63,125 nt of DNA from an uncultured Bacteroidota bacterium. GTDB lineage: Bacteria; Bacteroidota; Rhodothermia; Balneolales; Balneolaceae. A program made the position numbers and the translations under genes. Positions 55,674 to 63,125 of the stretch are shown here, in pieces (position 1 is the first letter of the stretch; each line of letters starts with the position of its first letter). The stretch spans positions 1-63,125 of the forward strand of contig CAJXOH010000006.1 of NCBI GenBank assembly GCA_913057895.1, read 5' to 3'. Below the pieces are notes generated by a model, which saw nothing but the letters and a program-made list of their open reading frames with translations, was not told where the DNA came from and did not search any database.

Positions 55674-58600
55674 ATGCCCGATACCCCATTGCATCAAAAA
55701 TGGCAACAGACTGTTCGTACAGTACTAGATCTTGCACCCGAAGACCCGTTTCAGTCTAAGGTGTATCCGTCTGGATTACGGGTAAAGCCATTCTATACCC
55801 GTCATGAGCAGGCTTCCAGAGCATGGGTGTCTGCGCAATGGTATGACCTCGTCAGATGTCAAGACCTTCAACCGATAGACGTAGTAGGGGTAGGAGGCGT
55901 TGGATCAAAACCAATTGAAAACGAAGACGCCGTTCGTTGGATGCCTGAATGTGTCGGGCAAGATCTTTCAACGATGGGTACTGAAGAGTTATTTGATCAC
56001 CTACAGGGAAGCAATCAAGAAGATGAATCCGTTGTGTGGAATGAAGATGACATACGAAAAGCAGGGGTTTCAAAAGATAGCTGGACCTCGATCTCATCTC
56101 GATTAGATGTACCCTTTTCTCCCAATGGATGGGCGATTCATGAACAAGGAGGGGATGAATGTGAAGAGTTGAAAGGCTTGCTTTCGCGCTTAAAAGAATG
56201 GGCTCAAAAGCATGTATCAATTCCATCGGATGAATGGCATCAAGCGCTTCATGGTACTCGATTGCGCATTGCTATGGATCCAAGATACTTTGTAAGTATT
56301 GCAAAGGTCAGGGCAGCACGTCTGTTGTGGGCGGAGTGGATTCTCTCGCTTGGGCTTGATCCCTCTGAAACCCATTGTCATATTGATGTAATCACCTCCC
56401 GTGCAGCCCATGATTTGGACGAGCCAAGACTCAACCTAGTGAAACAAACACCTCAGGTACTTGCTTCTATAGTGGGGGGTGCCTCTAGTTGTACGATTTT
56501 ACCTCTTCAACTCGGAAATGCCTCTGCTCCAGACAATACTCAACATCGACGATGGGCGGCCAATCTGATTCATTTAGCCAAAGCAGAGGCTGGATTAGAC
56601 GCTGTTTCTTATCATGCCTTAGGCTCGCCCCTATTGGATGATCTTACGGCCCAGATGCTTGAGTCATGTTTCAGCGACCTTTCTCTACCCCAAAGATCTG
56701 TAAAGCATCCTTGGGCATTAGATGGCTCAAGAGACAACTCTTTAGATCAATCCGCGGGTGAACCTCCATATACACGTGGACCCTACGCGTCGATGTACCT
56801 CTCCAAGCCATGGACACTCCGACAATACGCAGGGTTTTCAACAGCAGAAGCATCCAATGCGTTTTATCGCAAAAACCTTGCTGAAGGCCAAAAAGGTCTC
56901 TCCGTTGCATTTGACCTTGCCACCCACAGAGGGTATGATTCCACGCATCCTCGTGTAAAAGGTGACGTTGGGAAGGCAGGGGTTGCGATTGATTCCGTGG
57001 AGGATATGAAGCGTCTTTTTGATGGGATACCTCTAGATGAAATGTCCGTTTCTATGACGATGAATGGCGCCGTCATTCCCATAATGGCCTTTTACATTGT
57101 AGCTGCTGAAGAACAAGGAGTGACAACAGAGCAATTAACAGGCACGATCCAAAACGATATTCTAAAAGAGTTTATGGTTCGTAACACCTACATCTACCCA
57201 CCTGCGCCATCCATGGCCATGATTGGGGATATTTTTTCATACACATCCAAACAGATGCCCCGTTTTAATAGCATTTCTATCAGCGGGTATCACATGCATG
57301 AGGCAGGTGCACCAGCGGAGATAGAGTTAGCATACACCTTAGCGGATGGTCTTGAATACATTCGTACAGGAGTAGCTGCTGGATTGAACGTGGATGATTT
57401 TGCACCTCGTATGTCTTTCTTCTGGGCTATTGGAATGGATCACTTTACCGAAATAGCCAAATTACGTGCTGGACGTCAACTTTGGTATGAATTGGTTTCC
57501 ACGTTCGATCCAAAAAACCCTAAATCGGCGATGCTTCGAACCCATTGTCAAACCTCAGGATTCAGTTTAACTGAGCAAGACCCTATGAACAATTTAGGGA
57601 GAACAGCCATGGAGGCGATGGCTGCGGTTATGGGACACACACAATCTCTGCATACAAACTCGCTGGACGAAGCAATTGCTCTTCCTACAGAAGACTCGGC
57701 AAGACTTGCTAGGGAAACGCAACTCATCATGCTCAAGGAGATGGATCTCACTCAGACCATCGACCCGTGGGCAGGATCCGAATGGATGGAATGGAAAACT
57801 GCGGAGTTAGTCGACAAAGCTCGAGCATATATCCAAGAGATTGAGGATGCAGGAGGGATGACGAAGGCACTAGAGCAAGGGATTCCAACCCGAGAAATCG
57901 AGCGGGCAGCAGCCCAAAAACAAGCTCGACTAGATGCAAAGAAAGAATTCCGAGTAGGGGTAAACCTATTTGAACAGTCTTCTGATTTTGAGATGGATAC
58001 CCTTTCAGTGAATCAAGAAGAGGTGCTAAAAGGGCAACAACTGTCACTAGAACAACTCAAAAACGCACGCGATTCAAAGGCTGTGGAGCAGGCGTTACAT
58101 GAATTAGAAGAAGTTGCCCAGTCGGTCAAAGAACAAATTGACATACACGGTCATGCACAGTCTAATGGAGTCCTCTTGCAAAAAGCGATCGACGCTGCGA
58201 GAGTTCGAGCAACTTTAGGAGAAATTTCCGATGCTATGGAACGTGCCTTTGGTCGATACCAGGGGAAAATGTCTCCCGTACGTGGAGTCTATGCCAAGGA
58301 GGTGGATATGGATGAATCATTTCAAGAAGCGGTGCAGTTGGTTCGAGCGTTTGCTGATCAAGAGGGACGTCAACCACGAATTCTAGTCGCTAAAATGGGA
58401 CAAGATGGGCACGATCGTGGGGCGAAAGTCATTGCGACCGGTTTTGCCGATGTTGGATTTGATGTGGACATTGGCACATTGTTCTCAACGCCGGAAGAGG
58501 TCGTGAATCAAGCGATTGAGAATGATGTCCATATCATTGGGATTTCAAGCTTAGCAGCTGGACACAATAGTCTAGTACCTGAGGTAATGGAGCACTTAAA

Positions 58601-58757
58601 AGCTGTAGAACGCACAGATATCATGGTGATTTGTGGGGGTGTCATTCCTCGTAAAGATTATCAAGCCTTATTTGATGTGGGTGTGGCAGCCATATTTGGA
58701 CCTGGTACTGTAATTTCAACCGCAGTCAAAGAAGTGATTGAACTTTTGAGTTCCTAA
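55674..58757 (+). CDS. Methylmalonyl-CoA mutase, single-chain MutA-MutB fusion
   Basis: Interconverts methylmalonyl-CoA and succinyl-CoA with coenzyme B12. 1027 residues. Residues 1-345 are a shortened, divergent MutA-like chain ([24 protein letters not shown] then [10 protein letters not shown]) with no B12 domain. Residues about 370-1027 are a full Mut[10 protein letters not shown] (Tyr385), [10 protein letters not shown] (Arg503), [10 protein letters not shown] (His540), and the cobalamin motif GQDGHDRG (909-916, DxHxxG). The usual HMQEAGA is HMHEAGA. meaB follows after 2 bp. Separate mutA and mutB are the normal arrangement. Confidence 0.92.
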   Translation: MPDTPLHQKWQQTVRTVLDLAPEDPFQSKVYPSGLRVKPFYTRHEQASRAWVSAQWYDLVRCQDLQPIDVVGVGGVGSKPIENEDAVRWMPECVGQDLSTMGTEELFDHLQGSNQEDESVVWNEDDIRKAGVSKDSWTSISSRLDVPFSPNGWAIHEQGGDECEELKGLLSRLKEWAQKHVSIPSDEWHQALHGTRLRIAMDPRYFVSIAKVRAARLLWAEWILSLGLDPSETHCHIDVITSRAAHDLDEPRLNLVKQTPQVLASIVGGASSCTILPLQLGNASAPDNTQHRRWAANLIHLAKAEAGLDAVSYHALGSPLLDDLTAQMLESCFSDLSLPQRSVKHPWALDGSRDNSLDQSAGEPPYTRGPYASMYLSKPWTLRQYAGFSTAEASNAFYRKNLAEGQKGLSVAFDLATHRGYDSTHPRVKGDVGKAGVAIDSVEDMKRLFDGIPLDEMSVSMTMNGAVIPIMAFYIVAAEEQGVTTEQLTGTIQNDILKEFMVRNTYIYPPAPSMAMIGDIFSYTSKQMPRFNSISISGYHMHEAGAPAEIELAYTLADGLEYIRTGVAAGLNVDDFAPRMSFFWAIGMDHFTEIAKLRAGRQLWYELVSTFDPKNPKSAMLRTHCQTSGFSLTEQDPMNNLGRTAMEAMAAVMGHTQSLHTNSLDEAIALPTEDSARLARETQLIMLKEMDLTQTIDPWAGSEWMEWKTAELVDKARAYIQEIEDAGGMTKALEQGIPTREIERAAAQKQARLDAKKEFRVGVNLFEQSSDFEMDTLSVNQEEVLKGQQLSLEQLKNARDSKAVEQALHELEEVAQSVKEQIDIHGHAQSNGVLLQKAIDAARVRATLGEISDAMERAFGRYQGKMSPVRGVYAKEVDMDESFQEAVQLVRAFADQEGRQPRILVAKMGQDGHDRGAKVIATGFADVGFDVDIGTLFSTPEEVVNQAIENDVHIIGISSLAAGHNSLVPEVMEHLKAVERTDIMVICGGVIPRKDYQALFDVGVAAIFGPGTVISTAVKEVIELLSS

Positions 58758-58759
58758 TC

Positions 58760-59836
58760 ATGTCTAGCATTAATCCCTCTTTTAAAAAATCTGGGAAATC
58801 TGTTTCTGAAGCGCCCACAGATCCAGTACGTATCGCGTCTCAAATTCTAAAGGGAGATAAGGCTTCACTCTCTCGAGCCATTACATTTGCGGAGAGCCGA
58901 AAAAAGGAACACCAAGAGATTGCAAATAAAATTCTGGAGGCTTGTGTTGCTGAGCGTAAAACTGAAAAAAGCCACCCACTTCCAAGCCGACGTATCGGAA
59001 TTACAGGGTATCCAGGTGCAGGAAAAAGTACCCTTCTAGAAGCACTTGGCTTACTCTTGGTACACAAAGGTACATCTGTTGCAGTCCTTACCGTAGATCC
59101 AACAGGTTTGCGTACGGATGGCTCCATACTTGGAGATAAAACGAGAATGAATGAGCTCTCCAAGCACCCTTCTGCATTTATACGCCCTTCGCCATCATCC
59201 AAATCGTTAGGAGGAGTCACAACGAGTACCTACACATCGATTCAGTTATGTGAAGCCGCTGGGTATGAGTGGGTCTTTGTGGAAACGGTTGGCGTGGGTC
59301 AGTCAGAAGCCATGGTTTCGCTAATGAGTGATATTGTTTGCTTGCTCTTAATTCCTGGCGCTGGTGACGACCTACAAGGGATGAAGCGTGGTTTGATGGA
59401 CATGGTCAATGTATTGGTGATCAATAAATCAGACGGCCCAAATATTGAACAAGCCAAGCAAACTGCACAGCACTACCAACAAGCACTAGGATGGGAGGCA
59501 TTGAACAAATCGAGTGCTACTCACCCACATTCTGTCATTCACAGAGTCTCAGCGACTTCTGGTGAAGGACTGTCGGATCTTCTCGATTGGTTATCTCAGT
59601 GGTGGGAAAGTGGGCTTCAATCTGGGGCGATCCACCGGAAAAGAGACGTTACAATTGATCGACTCATGACCATTGAAGCAAGTCTATTACTAAAGCAGTG
59701 GATGGATTCCGTGATTGATGTCAATTCACCGGATTGGAAGCAAGCGAAACGTCATCTTTTAGAGGGTAATCAAGTTCTACCTACCGCACTAAAGCCTGTT
59801 GTGGAGTCTTTATTATCGAAGTCGAAAAACTCGTAA
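58760..59836 (+). CDS. meaB: Methylmalonyl-CoA mutase-associated GTPase MeaB
   Basis: 358 residues. Protects and reloads the mutase with adenosylcobalamin. GTPase motifs: P-loop GYPGAGKS (83-90), VLTVDPTG, FVETVGVGQSEA (switch III-type region) and NKSDG. A C-terminal dimerisation helix follows. It starts 2 bp after the mutase stop, so the two are cotranscribed and probably translationally coupled. Confidence 0.95.
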   Translation: MSSINPSFKKSGKSVSEAPTDPVRIASQILKGDKASLSRAITFAESRKKEHQEIANKILEACVAERKTEKSHPLPSRRIGITGYPGAGKSTLLEALGLLLVHKGTSVAVLTVDPTGLRTDGSILGDKTRMNELSKHPSAFIRPSPSSKSLGGVTTSTYTSIQLCEAAGYEWVFVETVGVGQSEAMVSLMSDIVCLLLIPGAGDDLQGMKRGLMDMVNVLVINKSDGPNIEQAKQTAQHYQQALGWEALNKSSATHPHSVIHRVSATSGEGLSDLLDWLSQWWESGLQSGAIHRKRDVTIDRLMTIEASLLLKQWMDSVIDVNSPDWKQAKRHLLEGNQVLPTALKPVVESLLSKSKNS

Positions 59837-59846
59837 CCAAATACGT

Positions 59847-60680
59847 CTAGGTTGCTGGAGCTGGATCTGCCTTTTTGGTTTTTGGAAGAAGTGAAAAATC
59901 TGTGTCTTGTTCCGTAGTGCCAGGGCCGAGAAGCAACTCTTCTAAGCGCGTTCGAAGCATTTGTGGAGCACTCAGCCCTTCAAGATTCCCATCAACTGCC
60001 AGCCCAATTTTTCCTCGTTCTTCTGAAATCACCACCGCATACGCACGATTTCTCTCCGTAATACCAATGGCCGCACGGTGCCGTGTACCATATTCTTCAG
60101 ATAGCGTGACATTCGAGGAGGTGGGAAGTAAGGCGCTTGCTGTCACGATTCGATTTCCTCGGATAATTACCGCACCGTCATGAAGAGTCGATTCTTTTTG
60201 AAAAATTGATTTCAGCAGCCCAGAGGAAACTTCAGCGTCAAGTCGAACTCCCTCACTTATCAGGTCCTGTAGTCGATTACCCAGAGAAAAAACAATAATG
60301 GCTCCTGTTTTTTGTTGGGCCATCTCTCTGGCTGCTTTCACCACTTCATCAATCACCTTTTCGGTCGTACTAGTGCTTAAAAATCGATCAAATGCTCTGT
60401 TTTGACCGAGATTATAAAGAAGCTGACGAAGCTCAGGCTGAAATAAGATAATCACGGCCAGAAGTCCAACATCTAGGATACCTCGCAGGATAAAACTCAA
60501 AGTTGTAAAGCCTAGGAGGCTCACAAATGCATTCACGAGGATGATAACAACTACGCCAGCAGCCGCTTGAATCGCGAATGTCCCTCGGATCCATCGATAG
60601 AGATAGAACAAAATCCCAGCGATTAGCAGGATTTCTAAAACATCTCGTAGTCCAAATTCCAAAAAGGGTAAGGGATTCAA
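59847..60680 (-). CDS. cdaA: Diadenylate cyclase CdaA (c-di-AMP synthase)
   Basis: Makes c-di-AMP from two ATP. About 277 residues from TTG 60680 (NPLPFLEFGLRDVLEIL), which gives the family's usual N-terminus. A TTG at 60767 is also open but would overlap folP by 53 bp. Three membrane helices are followed by the DAC domain with LHDGAVII (DGA) and GTRHRAA (RHR). It is the membrane-bound CdaA form, not DisA. folP adjacency is common in Bacteroidota. It is convergent with meaB, 10 bp away. Confidence 0.93.
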   Translation of the reverse strand: MNPLPFLEFGLRDVLEILLIAGILFYLYRWIRGTFAIQAAAGVVVIILVNAFVSLLGFTTLSFILRGILDVGLLAVIILFQPELRQLLYNLGQNRAFDRFLSTSTTEKVIDEVVKAAREMAQQKTGAIIVFSLGNRLQDLISEGVRLDAEVSSGLLKSIFQKESTLHDGAVIIRGNRIVTASALLPTSSNVTLSEEYGTRHRAAIGITERNRAYAVVISEERGKIGLAVDGNLEGLSAPQMLRTRLEELLLGPGTTEQDTDFSLLPKTKKADPAPAT

Positions 60681-60714
60681 AACAGTAATCGATGAAATGT
60701 CAGTGGTTCCGGCT

Positions 60715-61581
60715 TCATGGTGTAGACCTACCTTTGTGAAGTGCTGAAACAATTCGAGTCGTCTCAACCGCTTCTCTCACGTCATGTACTCTCAAGATAT
60801 GCACTCCTGCAAGACATGCAACGGTGTGCAGTACAGTCGTACCATTGAGTCGATCATCTGCAGATTGCCCATCCAAGATGGATGCAATCATTGACTTGCG
60901 CGACACGCCTACCAATACTGGATGGCCTAACGTTACAAATTCCTCGAGATGATTCATTAAATGGAGATTGTCTTCTAAGCGTTTACCAAAGCCAAAGCCT
61001 GGATCAATAATGATAGATCCAAGTGATGGTGCTGTATTTAGGGCATGATGAATAAACCCTTCTATAAATTGTTTTACATCCTCGACCACATCTCCATAAC
61101 TAGGATTATCCTGCATCGTCTTAGGGGCTCCCTGGGCATGCATGCAGACATATGCAGTGCTATAGTGATTCGCAACCTCCAGAAATGCCGGATCAAGCTG
61201 CCCTGAAACACTATTCACCAGATGACACCCTGCACGGGCAGCCTCCTTAGCCACCTCTGCTTTTGTGGTATCTATGCTGTAGAGTGGCTCACTCGGAAGT
61301 CGTCCCTCTGAAAGGAGTGAAAAAAACGGTGAGAGTCGCTTTAATTCTTCTTCTAGACTTACAGGATCAGAACCAGGTCGAGTAGATTCAGCACCCACAT
61401 CTATAAACGCTGCCCCTTCAGATACCATCTGCATGATTTGTTGAAGAAGTTGGTCTGTAGTGGAGACTACACCTCCATCGTAAAAAGAGTCAGGGGTTAG
61501 ATTGACAATCCCCATGACCTGAGGGCCATCAAATGAGTACTCTTCTCCTCGGGTACGTAACGTCCATACCGAGTTGCTCAT
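60715..61581 (-). CDS. folP: Dihydropteroate synthase
   Basis: Condenses p-aminobenzoate with the pterin pyrophosphate in folate synthesis. 288 residues from ATG 61581. Family motifs: GIVNLTPDSFYDGG, IDVGAESTRPG, SIDTTKAEVA, DPGFGFGKRLEDN and GVSRKSM. An upstream in-frame start would run into the ferredoxin gene. ATG 61581 sits one base after the ferredoxin stop. Confidence 0.95.
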   Translation of the reverse strand: MSNSVWTLRTRGEEYSFDGPQVMGIVNLTPDSFYDGGVVSTTDQLLQQIMQMVSEGAAFIDVGAESTRPGSDPVSLEEELKRLSPFFSLLSEGRLPSEPLYSIDTTKAEVAKEAARAGCHLVNSVSGQLDPAFLEVANHYSTAYVCMHAQGAPKTMQDNPSYGDVVEDVKQFIEGFIHHALNTAPSLGSIIIDPGFGFGKRLEDNLHLMNHLEEFVTLGHPVLVGVSRKSMIASILDGQSADDRLNGTTVLHTVACLAGVHILRVHDVREAVETTRIVSALHKGRSTP

Positions 61582-61582
61582 C

Positions 61583-61921
61583 TCACCATTCTTCGACAAG
61601 TTCACTTAGTTTGTCTGTTCGAGATGCTGCATTATCGGCATCTGGGAGGGCATCTTTGGTCTCATTGATAATGTGATCCGTGCCCCAAGCCTCACTCAAG
61701 CGCTCATTTAGGTCGATATAGTGCTCCCACTCAGTAGGCACTTCATCGTCAGGATAAATGGCTTCTACTGGACACTCTGATACACATGCGTCACAGTCAA
61801 TACATTCATTTGGGTCAATAGCCAAAAAATTAGGCCCCTCTCGAAATGCATCGACAGGGCAGACAGCTGCGCAATTTGTGTATTTACAATTTATACAAGG
61901 TTCTGTAACAACGTATGCCAT
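61583..61921 (-). CDS. fdxA: 7Fe-type ferredoxin ([3Fe-4S][4Fe-4S])
   Basis: 112 residues. Cysteine pattern: CINCKYTNCAAVCPVDAF and CIDCDACVSECPVEAI, with a long C-terminal tail (about 40 residues, DERLSEAWGT-type) as in Azotobacter FdI/FdxA-like ferredoxins. Electron carrier; partner unknown. It is followed by folP one base after its stop. Confidence 0.9.
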   Translation of the reverse strand: MAYVVTEPCINCKYTNCAAVCPVDAFREGPNFLAIDPNECIDCDACVSECPVEAIYPDDEVPTEWEHYIDLNERLSEAWGTDHIINETKDALPDADNAASRTDKLSELVEEW

Positions 61922-62017
61922 AGTATTCGTGGCTAAAAGTTCTGAAATAGAGTGGAGGTGAATCTACGTTATGTAACTACTGTCTAACACGTGATTATCC
62001 AATCATATCAAAGATAT

Positions 62018-62052
62018 AAAAAAAGCAGCCCCCATAATTGAGAGCTGCCTTT
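62018..62052 (-). terminator. Intrinsic terminator after the TonB receptor
   Basis: On the minus strand a GC-rich stem (GCAGC paired with GCTGC, 62044-62048 and 62025-62029, extended by weaker A-T pairs) is followed by seven Ts (62018-62024). It lies about 36 bp after the receptor stop codon. Confidence 0.75.
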
Positions 62053-62087
62053 AAAAAGCTTAAAGCTTTGGTTTCGTTCCTTCTCGC

Positions 62088-63125
62088 TTAGAAGTTTACG
62101 CGTAGACCAAAGTTGTAGCGGCGTGGCATCCCGAAGAATACTTCCGCATCATCAGCATCATGATCCATATCATAACCGTTGAATCGGCTATTGTCCGTAG
62201 CATCCTGGATGTAAAGTTCGTCCGTTAGGTTCAACATATTGAAGAACACCTGAGTACCATCAAGAATGCTTGACAAGGTGTAGCTCATGTGTAGATTGAA
62301 GAACGTTGCATTTGGAACTTTCCATGCTTGAGCACGATCACTAGCATCGGTTCTACCCAATGGACTGAAATCAGAGTAATGATTTGCGTAGGTGAATCCA
62401 CGTAGTGTAGCAGAAAATGCTGTAAATGGTGACCAAGTTGCAGCGTATGAGAACTGAGTCTGAGGTGCGTTAGCAACTTTTAGATCTTTCACATAAAGGT
62501 TGATATCACTCACGCTGTTTGGATCTCCAAGATCTTCCTGATACGTTGCAGAAACGTCATTAAGATATGTCCATTCAGCAAATGAGGTCATGAAGTCTAA
62601 GCGAAGATTATCTGTAGCTTGGAAAGAAGACTCAATCTCAAGTCCGACGTGACGCTGATCAAGACCAGTAATGTTTACGATACCATCCGTACCATCTTGA
62701 AGTGTAACACCTCTGGTAAATGAACGGTCTTTACGATCAGTGAAGTAGAAGTTTACATTCATTCCAAATCTACCAGACGCGTCAAATATACGAGTACCAA
62801 CTTCAAAGAATGTATACTTCTCATTTTCTGGGTCTGGGTTTACTGCACCATTATAATCACTGATTGCTCCGTCAAGGATTGGTACTTTTGAGATGTAACC
62901 TAAGTTCGCATATACATCGAATGTTTCGGATGCACCTAAACGAATACCCGCTTTTGTTTGAAAGCCAGGAATGTTGTCTGTCTCTGCTTCAATACGTCCA
63001 CCATTGGCATCTTTGCGGAAGAAGTTGATAGTAGAATACTTAACGGTAGAGTATCCAAACATACCATATGCAGTTAATGCATCAGTATCATATTCTGCTT
63101 GTGCATATCCACCAAACCAATCAAC
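62088..63125 (-). CDS. TonB-dependent receptor, C-terminal part (5' end beyond window)
   Basis: 345 codons are visible, open to the window edge; the first ATG at 63062 is internal. Repeated amphipathic strands such as AGIRLGASETFDVYANLGYIS, GTRIFDASGRFGMNVNFYFTD and RYNFGLRVNF, and the terminal phenylalanine, are typical of the outer-membrane beta-barrel of TonB-dependent receptors (likely SusC- or siderophore-type; substrate not readable). The plug domain lies outside the window. Confidence 0.85.
   Translation of the reverse strand, partial: VDWFGGYAQAEYDTDALTAYGMFGYSTVKYSTINFFRKDANGGRIEAETDNIPGFQTKAGIRLGASETFDVYANLGYISKVPILDGAISDYNGAVNPDPENEKYTFFEVGTRIFDASGRFGMNVNFYFTDRKDRSFTRGVTLQDGTDGIVNITGLDQRHVGLEIESSFQATDNLRLDFMTSFAEWTYLNDVSATYQEDLGDPNSVSDINLYVKDLKVANAPQTQFSYAATWSPFTAFSATLRGFTYANHYSDFSPLGRTDASDRAQAWKVPNATFFNLHMSYTLSSILDGTQVFFNMLNLTDELYIQDATDNSRFNGYDMDHDADDAEVFFGMPRRYNFGLRVNF

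Overview
The window is 63 kb of ordinary chromosomal sequence from a member of the Bacteroidota in the broad sense. A Rhodothermota/Balneolota-like lineage fits best, but the genus cannot be read from the sequence. The evidence is a set of lineage-typical proteins (GldC, DUF3078, DUF4199, DUF5686 and DUF2007 proteins, a met-zincin protease, a TonB-dependent receptor), very few Shine-Dalgarno sequences, and promoter candidates of the Bacteroidota form TTG-N18..22-TAnnTTT. Coding density is very high. No gene-free stretch exceeds 300 bases, and I see no insertion sequence, prophage, CRISPR array or rRNA. Several key genes have only GTG or TTG as a usable start (popT-like, prs, tsaD, the TPR gene, aroA, hflX, cdaA).

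Layout. 1-5.2 kb (minus): a partial DUF368/PopT undecaprenyl-phosphate translocase, a large lipoprotein zinc protease and glycyl-tRNA synthetase. 5.3-10.7 kb: aspartate-semialdehyde dehydrogenase, a secreted lamin-tail-like protein, a PLP decarboxylase and a DUF3078 outer-membrane protein. 10.8-16.3 kb (plus): tRNA-Gln, prs, ribosomal protein L25, pth, a K+-dependent membrane pyrophosphatase and an orphan protein, with a long hairpin between L25 and pth. 16.2-18.7 kb (minus): a beta-propeller protein with a small cysteine-rich secreted partner, and a methyltransferase. 18.7-20 kb (plus): pyrF and rnhA. 20-30.3 kb (minus): membrane protein, hflX, CBS protein, 1040-residue TPR protein, aroA, dnaK and tsaD, most with gaps of a few bases or GTGA overlaps. 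30.4-35.8 kb: a large FG-GAP-like lipoprotein and a DUF5686 outer-membrane protein. 35.8-42.3 kb (minus): a tight nine-gene run, rluD-gldC-accA-DUF2085-DUF4199-CPBP-DUF2007-cdsA-TIGR01777, that looks like a membrane-lipid and envelope operon.

42.3-48.6 kb: recN, lhgO, a TlpA-like lipoprotein, sahH, an endonuclease/phosphatase-family lipoprotein and tRNA-Arg(ACG). 48.6-53.5 kb (minus) is the most interesting block: a PAS-only protein, SufE, a type III polyketide synthase, a SAM methyltransferase and a FAD monooxygenase, which together read as a compact phenolic-lipid or quinone pathway. 53.5-59.8 kb: a SUMF1-like lipoprotein, an acyl-CoA dehydrogenase, and divergently a single-chain MutA-MutB methylmalonyl-CoA mutase with its chaperone MeaB, forming a branched-chain/propionyl-CoA catabolic module. 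59.8-63.1 kb (minus): a TonB-dependent receptor (5' end missing), a 7Fe-type ferredoxin, folP and the diadenylate cyclase cdaA.

Most genes are housekeeping and confidently named. The best candidates for new biology are the PAS-SufE-type III PKS operon, the fused mutase with its degenerate N-terminal half, the propeller/cysteine-rich peptide pair, and the L25-pth hairpin.
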